DNA from: Rotaria macrura
Lineage: Eukaryota > Rotifera > Eurotatoria > Philodinida > Philodinidae
Direction of reading: 5' to 3'
Assembly (NCBI GenBank): GCA_900239685.1
Contig: OENT01000069.1
Location: 62,001 to 126,000 of the forward strand
DNA length: 64,000 nt
This document shows, one piece after another, positions 51,001-62,519 of the stretch. Every line of letters starts with the position of its first letter. The first letter of the stretch is position 1. The notes under the pieces are model-generated. The model did not search any database and had not been told where the DNA came from. It worked only from the letters and a program-made list of their open reading frames with translations. The translations under genes were made by a program, and so were the position numbers.

Positions 51001-53321
51001 ACACGGTAATTCAGCATATGCTGATGATTTCAAAAAAGAAACAAAGCCAGATGTAAGTACTAAGACCGAAAAACATTGCCCAAATCAGAAGATTTTCGTT
51101 TGTCGACGTCCAAGTATTCAATTTTAGAGACAAGGGGAGGTTGATTTTCTCTGTCAGAGCTGCTGCACTATAGCCTCACTGCCATGAATTATTTACTGCG
51201 CTCAAGTAGTAACATAGAATGACTTTACCATTTGATGTCACCCGACCGTAAGAGTTTAAAAATTTGAAAATTTCACTTTCTTCTCTTATCTTTCGAGGTG
51301 CGACTTTTCGTGTTTTGTTTTTCATTAATTGTACGTGGATAATACATCACTCATTGCCTGTCTGTGTCGACTATCGATGAATGATCAAATAGACTGAGAA
51401 TAATTCTGAGAAGTTACTCATGAATATTTGTCTCGTCTCGTCCATAGACAAGCAGGCCGACAACGTCATGATGATACGCTCCAGTCCTCGTGACGAGTGT
51501 TTGCTTATTGAGGCATTGCTAGGCAAAGTATCGAACATTTAAACGTGTTTCCTCGCATTATTCCATAGAGAAACGTTACCGATAGATGAGACACGCTTTT
51601 GTCTTTCTATTTGTTGAAGGTCGATATATTTTAGTGATTGCAGTTAGGGATCTAATCGAGTGAAATCTTTCCAATAAACCTTCGAGAATATATGTAGAAT
51701 AACAAAAGTATAAGAAATTTCAAATGAGTCTATTTAGAGATGTCGCAACATGATTTTAAACTTCGATAGTTTTAAAGAAGTAAATGCCCAAGATTTTTAA
51801 AAAAGCGAACTGACTAATCTATTCGTGTTTGGATCAGTTTTAGAACACTCTAATGCAACTTATTCGACGTTGGCTCTACAACCGACAGATAGAAGAGCGA
51901 TTTCTGCTTGCATATTGACGTTCGGATGATGAAAAAAACCGCAAAATGTTGCACTCTGATGACTGAAGAGAGCAAAATGAAAATTGTCAAATATCTGACC
52001 GTTTTTGGTCGAATATTGCAAAAAGGTAAGATGAAATCGTTAGAAGCGGAATGAAATATTCGTCGGGAAAAATAAACTGTGACTAATCATTTTAATTAGA
52101 GGCACGAAAACGACACAGTGAAGGAAATAATTCCATTCGACGTTCAGTGTATCGAGCGGAAAGCGATTAAATAAAACTAGTAACGAACCTTTTGGTGTTC
52201 CTGTACTTCCGCTTGTGTACATAATAACGGCGATGTCGGTTTTTTCTGGACGGACATTTAATAATTGTTCGTCTAGATGAAAATGGAAGAGAAAGGATAA
52301 AATGAACGATCTGAGCGAGTTAAACAACGAACCAATGATAGCATTGTTTCCTTGTTCTTCGAGTTGGCTCAACGAAATGAATTGAATGTTCGATTTATTT
52401 TGCGGAATTTTAGCGGCTTGACTTTTGGCGAGCGACGGAAAATAAACAACATGACGAACATTTTCGGTTCCCTCCAATGTTTTCTGAAAAGACAAACGAA
52501 TCGGTGAACGAAAGAGGGGCAAAGAAAAAGTTCGCTTGAAAAGAAAAAGACGCACATCAAGTTTGAAACTGAGTTCTTGCGAAGTGATTATTAGTTTAAC
52601 TTGTGATTCATTGATTCCATGTTTAACAGCTTCTTCGCCCAATGTCGAATAAAGTGTGACCAGAGTCAAACCGTGTCGAAAGGCAGCAAGGGCAGTTAAC
52701 AGCCACTCTGGACGTGTCTCAGCATAAATTAATATTTTATCACCTAATCTTAAATCGAGAGACAATAAACCCCGGCCAATCGAGTTTATTCTTTCACAAG
52801 CTTCACTATATTTTGTAAACTTATATTCGCCCAGGACGAACTTCAAGAATGAAACAAATTTCTTCTCCTTGAAAAGCTCGTCAAAACAAAAGAAAAACCT
52901 TTTTAAAAACTTTTCCATTGGACTGCACTTCGTCTTCGACATCGATTATTTCTCTCACGCCCAACGTTTCTTTATCGGCATGACGTTGAAGAACAATATC
53001 AGCTATTGAAGCCAATGTTTCCAGTTCCTCTTCGGGCTGCGTTTGCAGTTTGTTTATAACTTCAACCGCCCTGTAAGGGGACGATGAATCGTCGGCATCG
53101 ATTAATCTCGCTCGAACTCGTTTTTGCTTTACACTTTTGTGATCGTCTTTGCCCAATGTTATAGCAAACTGCCAAAATGCGGGTAATTGGACAAACAAGA
53201 AGGCGATGGTATAAATTAATGTTGCTCGAATGATTGTTACCAAAAATCTTTTAAATACAGTATTGAATGTTGTACTAAACAGACGACTAAATGCATTTGG
53301 AGACATTCTAAAGAAAGACAT
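45068..53321 (-). CDS. ACSL4: Long-chain fatty acid-CoA ligase, ACSL3/4 type
   Basis: Eleven exons close exactly to 774 codons: 53321-52899, 52840-52556, 52483-52333, 52272-52189, 49777-49643, 49578-49442, 49365-49226, 49160-48985, 48917-48654, 48599-48433, 45430-45068. The enzyme activates long-chain fatty acids to acyl-CoA through an acyl-AMP intermediate on ER, lipid-droplet or peroxisomal membranes. Landmarks: an N-terminal membrane helix (about 28-57), the class-typical NGKVFKK, the AMP-binding signature YTSGSTGTPKG (305-315), YLPLAHILEL, GYGLTETCAG (496), TGDIGEIFPDG, DRKKDLVKLRGGEYVSL (599) and WTPETGLVTDALKLKRK (708). The last exon is placed 3.0 kb away because the spacing from SPNTKQMS to EKEWQK matches the family without a gap. 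Two introns are 2,411 and 3,002 bp; the others are 54-76 bp. The C-terminus extends about 35 residues past the usual IEDLY end in a lysine/serine-rich tail. ACSL3 and ACSL4 cannot be separated here. AATAAA overlaps the stop. Confidence 0.92.
45431..48432. other. 3.0-kb intron of the ACSL gene
   Basis: Flanked by a good GTAAGT donor (48432) and TAATCTAG acceptor (45431). I see no transposon ends, no long repeat and no family-recognisable frame. A plus-strand frame with a signal-peptide-like start is listed separately. On the minus strand, short pieces resemble the ACSL C-terminus by chance (48308-48343, 47241-47295); see rejected items. Confidence 0.75.
46505..46705 (+). CDS. Possible small secreted peptide, antisense inside an ACSL intron
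   Basis: The frame starts MKFTFFNGVFILLLFAIHRC, a textbook-looking signal peptide, followed by about 45 residues that are serine- and basic-rich and end in a stop. CAATACACAG in the middle could be an acceptor leading into another frame with several cysteines (reading MLCSEAAQIHKEVV and SCTSVDHCSFF). No family is recognised. Supported only by the hydrophobic leader. Confidence 0.2.
   Translation: MKFTFFNGVFILLLFAIHRCIYAMLRSSTDSQRSSSSNPFSGRRKTPTKLHKCGSLLVLLNVLKGL
49778..52188. other. 2.4-kb intron of the ACSL gene
   Basis: It interrupts the gene directly after the AMP-binding signature (phase 1, TPK-G). Donor GTTCGT, acceptor CTATTTAG. Inside, open stretches at 50485-50670 (minus) and 50870-50975 (plus, after TTTCTTTCAG) have no recognisable relatives. 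No inverted or direct repeats were seen. Confidence 0.75.
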
Positions 53322-53845
53322 TCGCTTTCAGTTTATTAAAAAGAGAAGCAAAATACTATGAGCGAAAATTAGCGATTTTAAACATGTTTACATCTTACCA
53401 CGTTGTAATATTTATGAAAAAGTTTATTTTTATTTTCGAACAGAAACAGAAAGCAAAACAAGAATGATGTGAAAGTCAGTTTGCTTGAATAAGAAGAAAA
53501 GAAATGTAGAAATCGAAAAACTGAACTTACGTAAACAATTTCAATGTATAATCGATAGAATTTGCTTGGTTAATAAATTCTAGATGAAATCATTCAATGC
53601 ACACTTGTTCCTTCGTGATAGGATAATAAATCTTGAAAACAAAACAAATTGTTTGTTTGTTATTCAAAAGGAAATGGTTTAACAAGGATTTCAAAAAGGC
53701 GATTCATTTGCTATCTTCTTCTTCTTCTTCTCGCTTTTCACCAGTGAAAACAAAACAAAGCACAAAGAAAGACTCTGAATGAACGTCAACAATAACAATA
53801 ACAACAACGAGAAAACAGCGACAATGAACAGGACGGCTCGTTCGG

Positions 53846-56800
53846 TCAATCTTCTTCGGAATCGACGGACATTGTCGATAACCGATCGATTGACTGATCT
53901 TCGTTGGGAAGAATTTCTCTAAAAAGCAAAATCGACTTTCTCCTCTGCCGAAGCTTTTCGATCTTCGTTACGAACTTTTTACTGGATTGGTCGATCGACA
54001 GGAGCATTCGTTTCAATGATTCAATACAATAATTGTCAATCGACGGTAACAGATAACATGGAGTTGTCAGCAACTATGGAAAACAAATCTCATTCAAATC
54101 GGCCTTTTACTCGACCAAAATAAGAAAAACGAACTTGTTCGTTAAGATTATTTTTCGCTTTGTTCAACTTCGTTAAATCGTCGAAATGATTTTGCTTGTT
54201 GGATAAATTCGTCAAGGGCTCCGCTTGAGATTGACGAATTAGATTCGATAGAAGGTTGTTATTCTCCGTCGATCGATTCAACGTTCCATCGATGGCTATT
54301 GAAGATTTCTCATCATTTTCATTGTCATCGTCGTCGACGAACGTTTTCAAACCCTAAGAGAAATTTAATTCATTGTCTTTTCTTCGATGAATTATGATTA
54401 ACGAATGAATTCGCAAAGAATCTTTAACGAACACGAGAATTCGATGTTTTTTGGCAAATCGAGAAAAGCTTTGCGCCGCCGACAAAGATAAAACACTTAC
54501 TGGCTTCGTTTTCTTGTCATGGCTCTTCCGATAAATTGAGCACGACTATCGACTGATTTCTCCAGGTTAAATGGGACTCGTAGAACGAAGCGAAGACGAA
54601 ATACTCGAATAACAAACAATTACACTTGTTTCTTCTTAAAAGGAAAAAAGCTCTTTCCCCATTCAAACCACTCGAACGTTGAGTGAAATCGACCACAGGT
54701 AGTCGATTTCTATTCAATATGACAGTCAATCATATTTATAATCGATCAAAAATGAGTGGCTTCTCAATATTTTTTCTAGAAATTTTACTCGAAATTGATT
54801 TCACGTAAAACTAATTCAAAGAAGTAATTTTCACTCACATGATGAAAGCGGAATAGGCAACGAGCGGTTGTTTTCAATGAAACATCAAAATACAACCGGC
54901 AAATCTTCTCATCTTTCGTTTCTCTATTTTAATTTTTCGATAAAATTCTCGATCTAATCAGTCTCGATGAAAAACACTCAATCGTCTACTAAGCGAATGT
55001 GTCGACCAAGATAAAGAATCATCGACGAAAACAAGAGAACAGAAAGAATGAACCGATTTTGAACGAAAACCAAACATTCTTGTAAAATCGAACACGAAGA
55101 AAACAAGCGAATGTATTAGAACAGAAAAAGTATTCGTTATTGCAGGTAAATGATTTTTATTTTGATTCGACATCGAGGCGAATCGAAGCAAGGTGGGCGT
55201 TTTTCTCTTCGATGCATAATGAGTAAACGTGGCACCTTGACACATATTTACATTCATCAAAATATTCGATTCGATTCGAAGAAATACACTCTCAATCGAT
55301 TGCGTTTTCACCAACGAGAATTTCGATCAAAAGATGACGCAATTTATGGAGAATTTCTTTTCAATGGGTCACACCCACTTCAATTTCGTTCATTGAAGAA
55401 ACAACTAAAATAGAACTCATCGACGATTAATGAATGACCGTCGAGCGTCCAATGTCAGTTTTTAATCAAGAAATCATCTTTATTAGAAAAACAAATGTAT
55501 GGCAAGATCCTGTATGAACAGCTCTACAATCTGGAACAAAATCTTCTCTTCATTCTGTACTTTTTGCTTACGTAAAATGTGAAATTCTCTGCCAGTATTT
55601 TTCGCAGCCTCGACTTTCGTTACTCTGAACTTGACCTGTTCTTATGAAAACACGGAATAGACAATCAAGACAAGTAATTCCATGTGGACTGACGACTTCT
55701 TCAGACTGCATCTGAGGAAGTATTCTATTTGGAAAGGAGACAAATCCGCTGGTTAAAATACGAAACGCAAAGTATGACTGATCATAATCGGATACTCATG
55801 GTCTATCTAACGAATAAGGGACACCGTTCTCTTTCACTGCAATAGTGTGAAAATATGCCTTCTGGTGACTTAAGTTTCAAATACTTTCGAGGCACATTTT
55901 AAACATTTTCGGATACTCCTCCCATGACTGTCTGGATACACCACGAATGACCATCATGTGTATTAGATTTAGTTCCGTCTTGTCGGCAACTGTGTTGTTT
56001 CTCATTGGTAGATCTCAATCTCATAATAAAGTATTCCGTCGTCTTCAAGAAGAGTGAACCTACAACCGCAGCTACTATTCGATAATCATCTATAAAACAT
56101 CAGCAGTATTACGCATCCAAAGTACACTATGAATATGTAAAACAAGTGAATAGAACGATATTCTATGATTGACTAGTTAGACGTTGGTTGGCGCATCGAT
56201 CGAGCAGTGAAATTACTAGATATCGGTCTATCGAAGAAAACAGCTAGTTGTCGACAAACGAAAGGAGAGACTAGAGTATTTAGATTTACTCATTCGAGAA
56301 CAATCTGTAATTTGAAGGAGAAATAAGTTAAGTTGTTTTCATCGGAAACATTCGAAGACGATCTAAAAGGTGAACGGAGAACAAAAGTGAAGTCGGCTTG
56401 AATTTTTACTTGTTGGGGAACGTAAAAGATTAATCTTGAATTTTGAAATGGAGTAAATGTCGAAGATTTGTTGGTTTTAACGTAAACAGCTGATGTAACT
56501 CGTCGGAACAATGAACTTTTCCTTGTATGACATTTACCATCAGGAAACGAATAAAAGTGAACTAAAAATATTCGATTTGACTTTCTTTAGACGGAGAGAA
56601 TGGCGACGGCAAACTTACGGAAACTTTTATGGAACAAAGAGACGAAATTCGATGTTGGGTCCATGGCGAAGGCGTGAACGTGCCATGGAAATGTTTTTAT
56701 AAATTGCCCGTTTCGGCAATTCCACAGATTGACTAACGTGTTATGACAGACGAGAATTTGATCACAATTAAATATGATGAATTTCACCGGGTTCTTTCGA

Positions 56801-59800
56801 TCGAAGTGTGAAAAGCAGCGTGAATATTCGTAGCGAGATTCATCATTGGGATCGTCGGTTTTATCAGTCCAGACAGTGACCAAGTGTTCAAATGAGCAGC
56901 ATAAGTTTGTCTCATTCGATTCCGACAATTTATAATAGCACAGAGCTTCACTGGCATACGAACGATGCGTGTGGCCGGATAGACAACGCCAATGACTGAC
57001 ACGTTCTAAAGTTTCAAGTTATTCAATAATTTGCTTTTTCTCGTTTGTTTCAAAAATCAAATTCAAGCTCACCGCCAAAACAATTCACTGATCCTACTTG
57101 TCTATTGATTTCAAGAAATCGAAATGATGATTGATTTACAATGAATTATCTCAATGGTGAAACACTTTTCTCTATCATAATTTTACATCTCTCGAATGAG
57201 ATTTCGCCATTGAAACGAGTTTCACAATTTCTCGAGCGAAAACTCGAAATCATTGTTTGATCTTTCGCCCCTTTTCTTCCCTATACATCCATCTAACGAC
57301 GAATCTCAGACCTTTGACTCACTCCAAACATGCGTGTGAAGTTCAGCTGCTGAAATATTTTTGTCGAAAACAACTCGTTTCGCGTTCTCTTTCTTCTCGG
57401 TGGCGTCAAAGATGGGGCTCATTTAGATTTAGGCCGGGCCCATTCGGCTCCAATAATAAGAATCTCTATAAATGCAAGAGGACACGTAGCACAAATGCAA
57501 CTTTGATTATGTCTTACTTAGAAATTCGACTCTGAATTTCATACTTAAGTCAAGGCAAATGAAAGCTTAGTTACATGGGATAGTTACGAAAGACAGCAAC
57601 TAGTGCAAATAGATCAATCGAATTGTAACAATTCTATTTTATTGTTTTGATTTGATTTTTCAATGAAGCACAAGGAATATTCAGTCGTGACTAGAGAAGT
57701 TTATTTTAAAAGATGACATTTCATAAATATGCAGACAGTGTCCTTGTTCTTCTGTGATTGAATCCTCAGATCTTCTACAAGCGTCCCCAGGAATCTGACG
57801 AGTCATGCTCTAGAATCGGCTCGGTTCGGATCGAGGATTGAAGCACATCAGGTATCCGACAAGCAACTGCAGAAACTTATTTCATTTTTCACGATTCATC
57901 ACTTATGATGATATTTTAGTTGGTCGAAACCACCACGTTGACTCTCATCCTCACTCACATCTTTTATGTATGGAGAACTTGCCCGGCATCTATCCCCGCT
58001 TGTTCACACAATTATAAATAGGTCCTGATCGTTACTTTCTTTCCTCGAAACTCTTCTAGTTTTAGCTGCTCTCGTAGGAAACAAGAAAGACATAGTTATA
58101 CGTTTTTAACGACCAATAAAAATTGGAAAGTGGTACTATCATTGTGAAAGTGTGTATTAGATGTTAATCAGCTGCAGATATAGGTAACTGTCTGTGATAA
58201 ACTTGCAAGTACGAAGATTTCTAATCGTGCAGGAGACTAACTACGAGTTTCATTGATTGAGTAAGTAGTACTCTTATCAATGCTACTGGGTCAGCCTTGG
58301 ATTTTGACACGACTAAATAATAGAAACAGATGCATCTACAGTAAATAGGAACAAAAATAAGTCGATCAAAATAATGAACTGATTTGATATGTTCGTCGTT
58401 GAATCTTTTTCGAATTTATACTCGTTTATAGCATCGATCCTTATCATCTTTCTCTTTCTCTGAGTAAGATGTAACACGAGTGACTTTAATAGTCGCTTAT
58501 GTAACCTTTCAATCTACGATCATTTATAATCTTTTACGATCGTGTTTACTCCAAGTGAGACTCGTTGACAAGTGACATCTTTTTATTTATACTAGTCGAA
58601 CTGTTTCAATCGATTGTCAAGCACTCTACTGATAAGGACATGATCTAAGAAATATCAAGTGTCAAATGAGCAATTCGGATGTAGTTACATCTTAACGCTC
58701 GCATAATTCGACGAATAGATGTTTCGAAAGAAAAAATATAATCAAACAATGAGTGACAAAGAGCTTCTATATGCGATGTTAGATAACTTCAGATGAATTC
58801 AGTACGAACTTTCAAAATGTTGTTTTTGTAGCATTAGATGAATATTTGATGTGCACTTGCTAATTTCACATTAGAGTTATTTTCAAGGATCGATCGGTCA
58901 AGGTGATCTCACTTGTCGTTAACAAGCGTTTTATTCCAGTATGTTGACGTATCAACTCATCATATTAGATAACGCTTCAGCCAGAATCGAGCAGGATAAA
59001 CATTTTTCGTACGCTTACCCTAAACCACTAGACAGATTTCATCTCTTGGACGCCACTTTACACAATTCAAGAAAAAGAGAAAAGCCTTAAAGTCTGATTT
59101 GAATCCAATGTCTTTCTTTTAATTGCCATGACATAAAAAAAGGCGTTTTTCTCGATGTTTATCCTATGAACTTGAGTTTTTCATTATTATTCTTACTCTT
59201 CACTGGGACAAATGGTAAACGCGGCACTAGACTCATCTTTTAGTAACGTTCCACATCCTGATCGGATTAAAATCCATTTATTTTATCGTTTTTTTCCACA
59301 TGAGAAATGTTTCGTGTTTAGGTGAATGTTAATTGTTTGCGCTTTTCACTGTTAGAATATATTTTCATTTATTGTAAAATATTTGAAAAGTTTCTTAATT
59401 ATGAAAGATCATTAACAAGTTTGCCATTTAACTTTGCTCTACCGTTTTTCTGTTAAACTCTTCGACTTGCGCTGGAAATCTTATTGACTTGTTGCTGAAC
59501 TAGACCGAATTCCTAAAAAGCCATTTAGCCAGTAAACTAAGTTGTAGATAATTCAATGGAGATTTGTGTCACTGCTCTAATATTGATTCTTTTTTAAAAT
59601 AAAACCCAGTTTGTCTTTCACACAACAATCGACTTCATCGTAATTAGAGTCGGGTAGAGTACAAGTGTTGAGTTCTACACCCTAGTCTAAGTGAGTTTTG
59701 ATACTCGAATCCCAACCCGGAGGGTAAGGCAGAGTAATGTTAACTCTTAGGATTCTATGTGTAACCTCATCAATTCATATTGCTAATCATGACTGGATAC

Positions 59801-62519
59801 ATTGGCGTCTCCACAGCACACCGATGTGAAATATTTCTGTTTAATATTGTCAATCAGCGTTAGCTGTGAATTCCTCACGTTGATCGTTAGCCTTCGATCT
59901 CGACAAAGACGACAGAGCTACGAGGTGAGAGTTAATTACAATGGACGGCACTTTCTTTGTTGACGATAATAGATAGATTTGTCGTCTGTAAAACTAATCG
60001 ATCAGTCCTGATATCAACTGTGAGTCGGATAAAATTAGTCAACAGGGTCAGGTGAAAAACGAACGAAAGATTATTTTCGAAATCCGTTCGTTCCGTGAAT
60101 GAGAGACGGAACGGGTGTTGGGAGGGGGAATGCGATAGACATCGACTGGTCATTACACGTTTTGTTTCTAGTGTGATTAATTAATGAGTTCGATGTTAAA
60201 ATGTAAAAGCAAAAGCAAAATACTTGTTATAGGATTTTGCAGAATATAAGTCCAAACTTTAACAAATCCGTCATTGCCCGTTGTTGCTAATTCAAGTTTA
60301 TTCGGATGAAATAACATTTGATTGAGAGTTTCTTGTCCATGAGGATAAAGAATAGTCGTGCTTAATTCAAATCTAAACGTAGAGACAAGGTTTTCAGTTC
60401 TATCTTAAACATAATTTAGTGTTTAACTGTGAATTCGTTTGATTGTACAACCAAAATCGAAGTTTCCTTTCGTTCTGATGATCGTCCGAACTTGAGTTTG
60501 TCGACCGTTCTTCGAATGTCACTAGCCATTCATCTGATTTTAAACGGAACAAGTTTCATATTCAATTAAAACCACAAAGATCATCGAAAACCTGTTGCAT
60601 TGATGGCTAAACGTTTTATGTCGGTAAAGAGACACTGTTCGGTTATATCGTTTGGCGAAACATAATTTTCTTGAACGATATCCAACTAAAAATTGAACGA
60701 GACAGATCATCATTCGAGTTAACTGCAAAGAAATAGATTTGCGTTGAGCAAGTCTTACGTTGTAAATTAATTTTCCATTGTGGGTGGAAATAAATTGAAG
60801 ATAGCCAGGCTTTCCACTATTCATGACAAGACATTCTTGATGTTTTAACAGATGAATACCTGTTTGTCCAATAAAAAAGACATTTTCGAAAACTCGACTT
60901 CATTTTACACGGATTGTTTCCTCGAAAGTTCTCAACAATGAAAAATACGCCCAACCGAGACGCACAACAATGTTTCTTGCTCCATCGATCTTCACGTTAT
61001 GTGTTTAACTGGATTTCGTACAACATGCAGGACTACAAAAAGACTCGAACTTTCGATCGATCTGACCTTTCTCCGGCCGAGCAACTGTGAACAACAATCA
61101 GATATGAATTCTCTGTGAAGCGGTTGAATTAAATTCTATTGACCTTGTTTTACAAAACTCACGACAATAAGCATCGGGAATGTTTTTCGTCTTATTGTAG
61201 AACTGAATGTAATTTAGATTCACAGATCGAAATGAAAAACAGAGCTTTGCCTTGTTCATCTCGTTTTGATCTCTGATAATAATGGTGGAAATCGATCGAG
61301 TCAAATAATCATCCACAACGATGTCGTGGGAAGTTGTTCAGATTCCATTCTATTACAAGATATGACTCGAATACAAAAGGAAAATCTCGTGCGATAGTAA
61401 CAACTTTCAAGAAGCGTATCGTACGACTTAGACGAAGGTATCTAAGAGAGAATCTGGCCGAATCTCAACACTCGACTGTTTCTCGTGGATCGACTTTCAT
61501 TGTTGTTGTTCGCTCATTAGTTTTCTTACTCATAATTTTTTCTTTTTCTGTTTAGTTTTTCAAGGCGAGAAAGAAGGCTGTTGTGTAGATATGTGATTTA
61601 ATTGCAGTTGCTCAGTTCTATTCTAAAGATGTCTCGAATAAAACTTTGAAAACTTTACAAAAATGGAAGAGCGAAGCGAGACAAGTTGTTCGATCCGTGT
61701 TGACTGAGGTGAACCGATTTAGCGCGCAGATGTTTTTTCCAAATTGAAGTTGTCTAAAACGAATTGCTTTCAGTGACAGCACACTTTAAATATGTTAGGA
61801 AATTCTAATGGCGATCGATGAACATGGAGTTTTTCATAGTTGACTCGGTAAAACGTCTTAAGGACTTGAAATCGTTTTCTTTCTTGTGGTCTTGTCCAAA
61901 GAGATATGAAGACAATGTTTCTTATTGTTGCACTCGAGTTTTCTACGAATTAGCAAACTCTAGCCTAATGATCGTCATGAAAACGAATACGATAAATGAC
62001 TTTGTGAACTTGTCAACTAAGTCAATGTTCACAAGTGAGTTGCCGAGCGAATTGGAAAAGTGTTTTCGCCCGGTGATTCTTATGTTGATCTGTAATAAAC
62101 GGTTCACAATGAAATAATTCGAGTGATTAATATTTCAATGAAAATGAATCGAAAGAAAAGCGTAAAATCCGACGAACCGGCTGGTAGCGAAGCTTGTTGA
62201 GGAATAAACATGTGATTTATTCCAGCTATTGTTTGTTGAATCGACAAATTACTTCGAATTAAATGAAGAGCTTTTCAAATGAAAAACAAAAGGTGAAAAT
62301 AAAAGCAACGGTGAATAATTGAAGATTTGAATACAATTATCTGAATGAGTCGTGACATAAAATGTTTGATCATTAGATGCCGCTACATAAATTATTGGCG
62401 AGCCAAGTCGAGGTCGAAATGTCGGTTCACTTTTTCTGTAAAGCCATTTGACGAGAACACATTCGTGACCACCAGATAACAAATACGAACCTTCGAATGA
62501 AAACATCTCCAGTGAATAT
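53846..62519 (-). CDS. WDR75: WD-repeat protein 75 / Utp17, central and C-terminal part
   Basis: WDR75 is a nucleolar WD40 subunit of the t-UTP part of the small-subunit processome, needed for rRNA transcription and early processing. Exons in phase: 62519-62310, 62251-62178, 60859-60759, 60685-60592, 60533-60428, 60372-60224, 57005-56619, 56561 to about 56290, a short exon ending 54501, 54353-54135, 54073-53846. Landmarks: GSYLLSGGHECVLVKW, RPRLGSPI, THSDNCIQIF, GKPGYLQFIS, TTGNDGFVKVW, VSHWRCLSGHTHRSY, TVW, VNLWNC, then an acidic region (FVDDDDNENDE) and the family's end motif TPCYLLPSIDNYC, followed by a basic/acidic tail. The N-terminal WD repeats (about 280 residues) are missing from the visible exons. 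The junction after 56290 is unresolved: TGA directly precedes a GTAAAT donor, while an upstream GTTCTC donor would avoid it. Introns of 1.3, 3.2 and about 1.75 kb alternate with introns of 55-147 bp. The stop lies 525 bp before the ACSL start, on the same strand. Confidence 0.82.
54502..56289. other. Long intron within WDR75
   Basis: Separates the exon ending near 56290 from the short exon ending at 54501. A plus-strand frame at 55150-55413 follows an acceptor-like TATTGCAG and is basic, but it is unrecognised. No repeats noted. Confidence 0.5.
57006..60223. other. 3.2-kb intron within WDR75
   Basis: Donor GTATTT (60223), acceptor AACTTTAG (57006), phase 1 on both sides, joining VWTYILQNPIT to RVSHWRCLSG as in the family. 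It contains no recognisable gene or transposon. A tRNA-like T-arm word occurs near 59700 but does not fold. Confidence 0.75.
60860..62177. other. 1.3-kb intron within WDR75
   Basis: Joins ASLPA to GIHLLKHQECLVMNSG in phase 1. Nothing recognisable inside; a frame at 61818-62117 (plus) is open without a signature. Confidence 0.7.

Noticed and set aside
53846..54501. Independent small acidic coiled-coil gene
   Set aside because: The TPCYLLPS motif and acidic run match the WDR75 C-terminus, so it was merged with the exons at 56-62 kb.
59640..59735. tRNA/SINE-like segment with CTCGAATCCCAACCCGG
   Set aside because: The B-box-like word stands alone; no A-box at proper distance and no cloverleaf.
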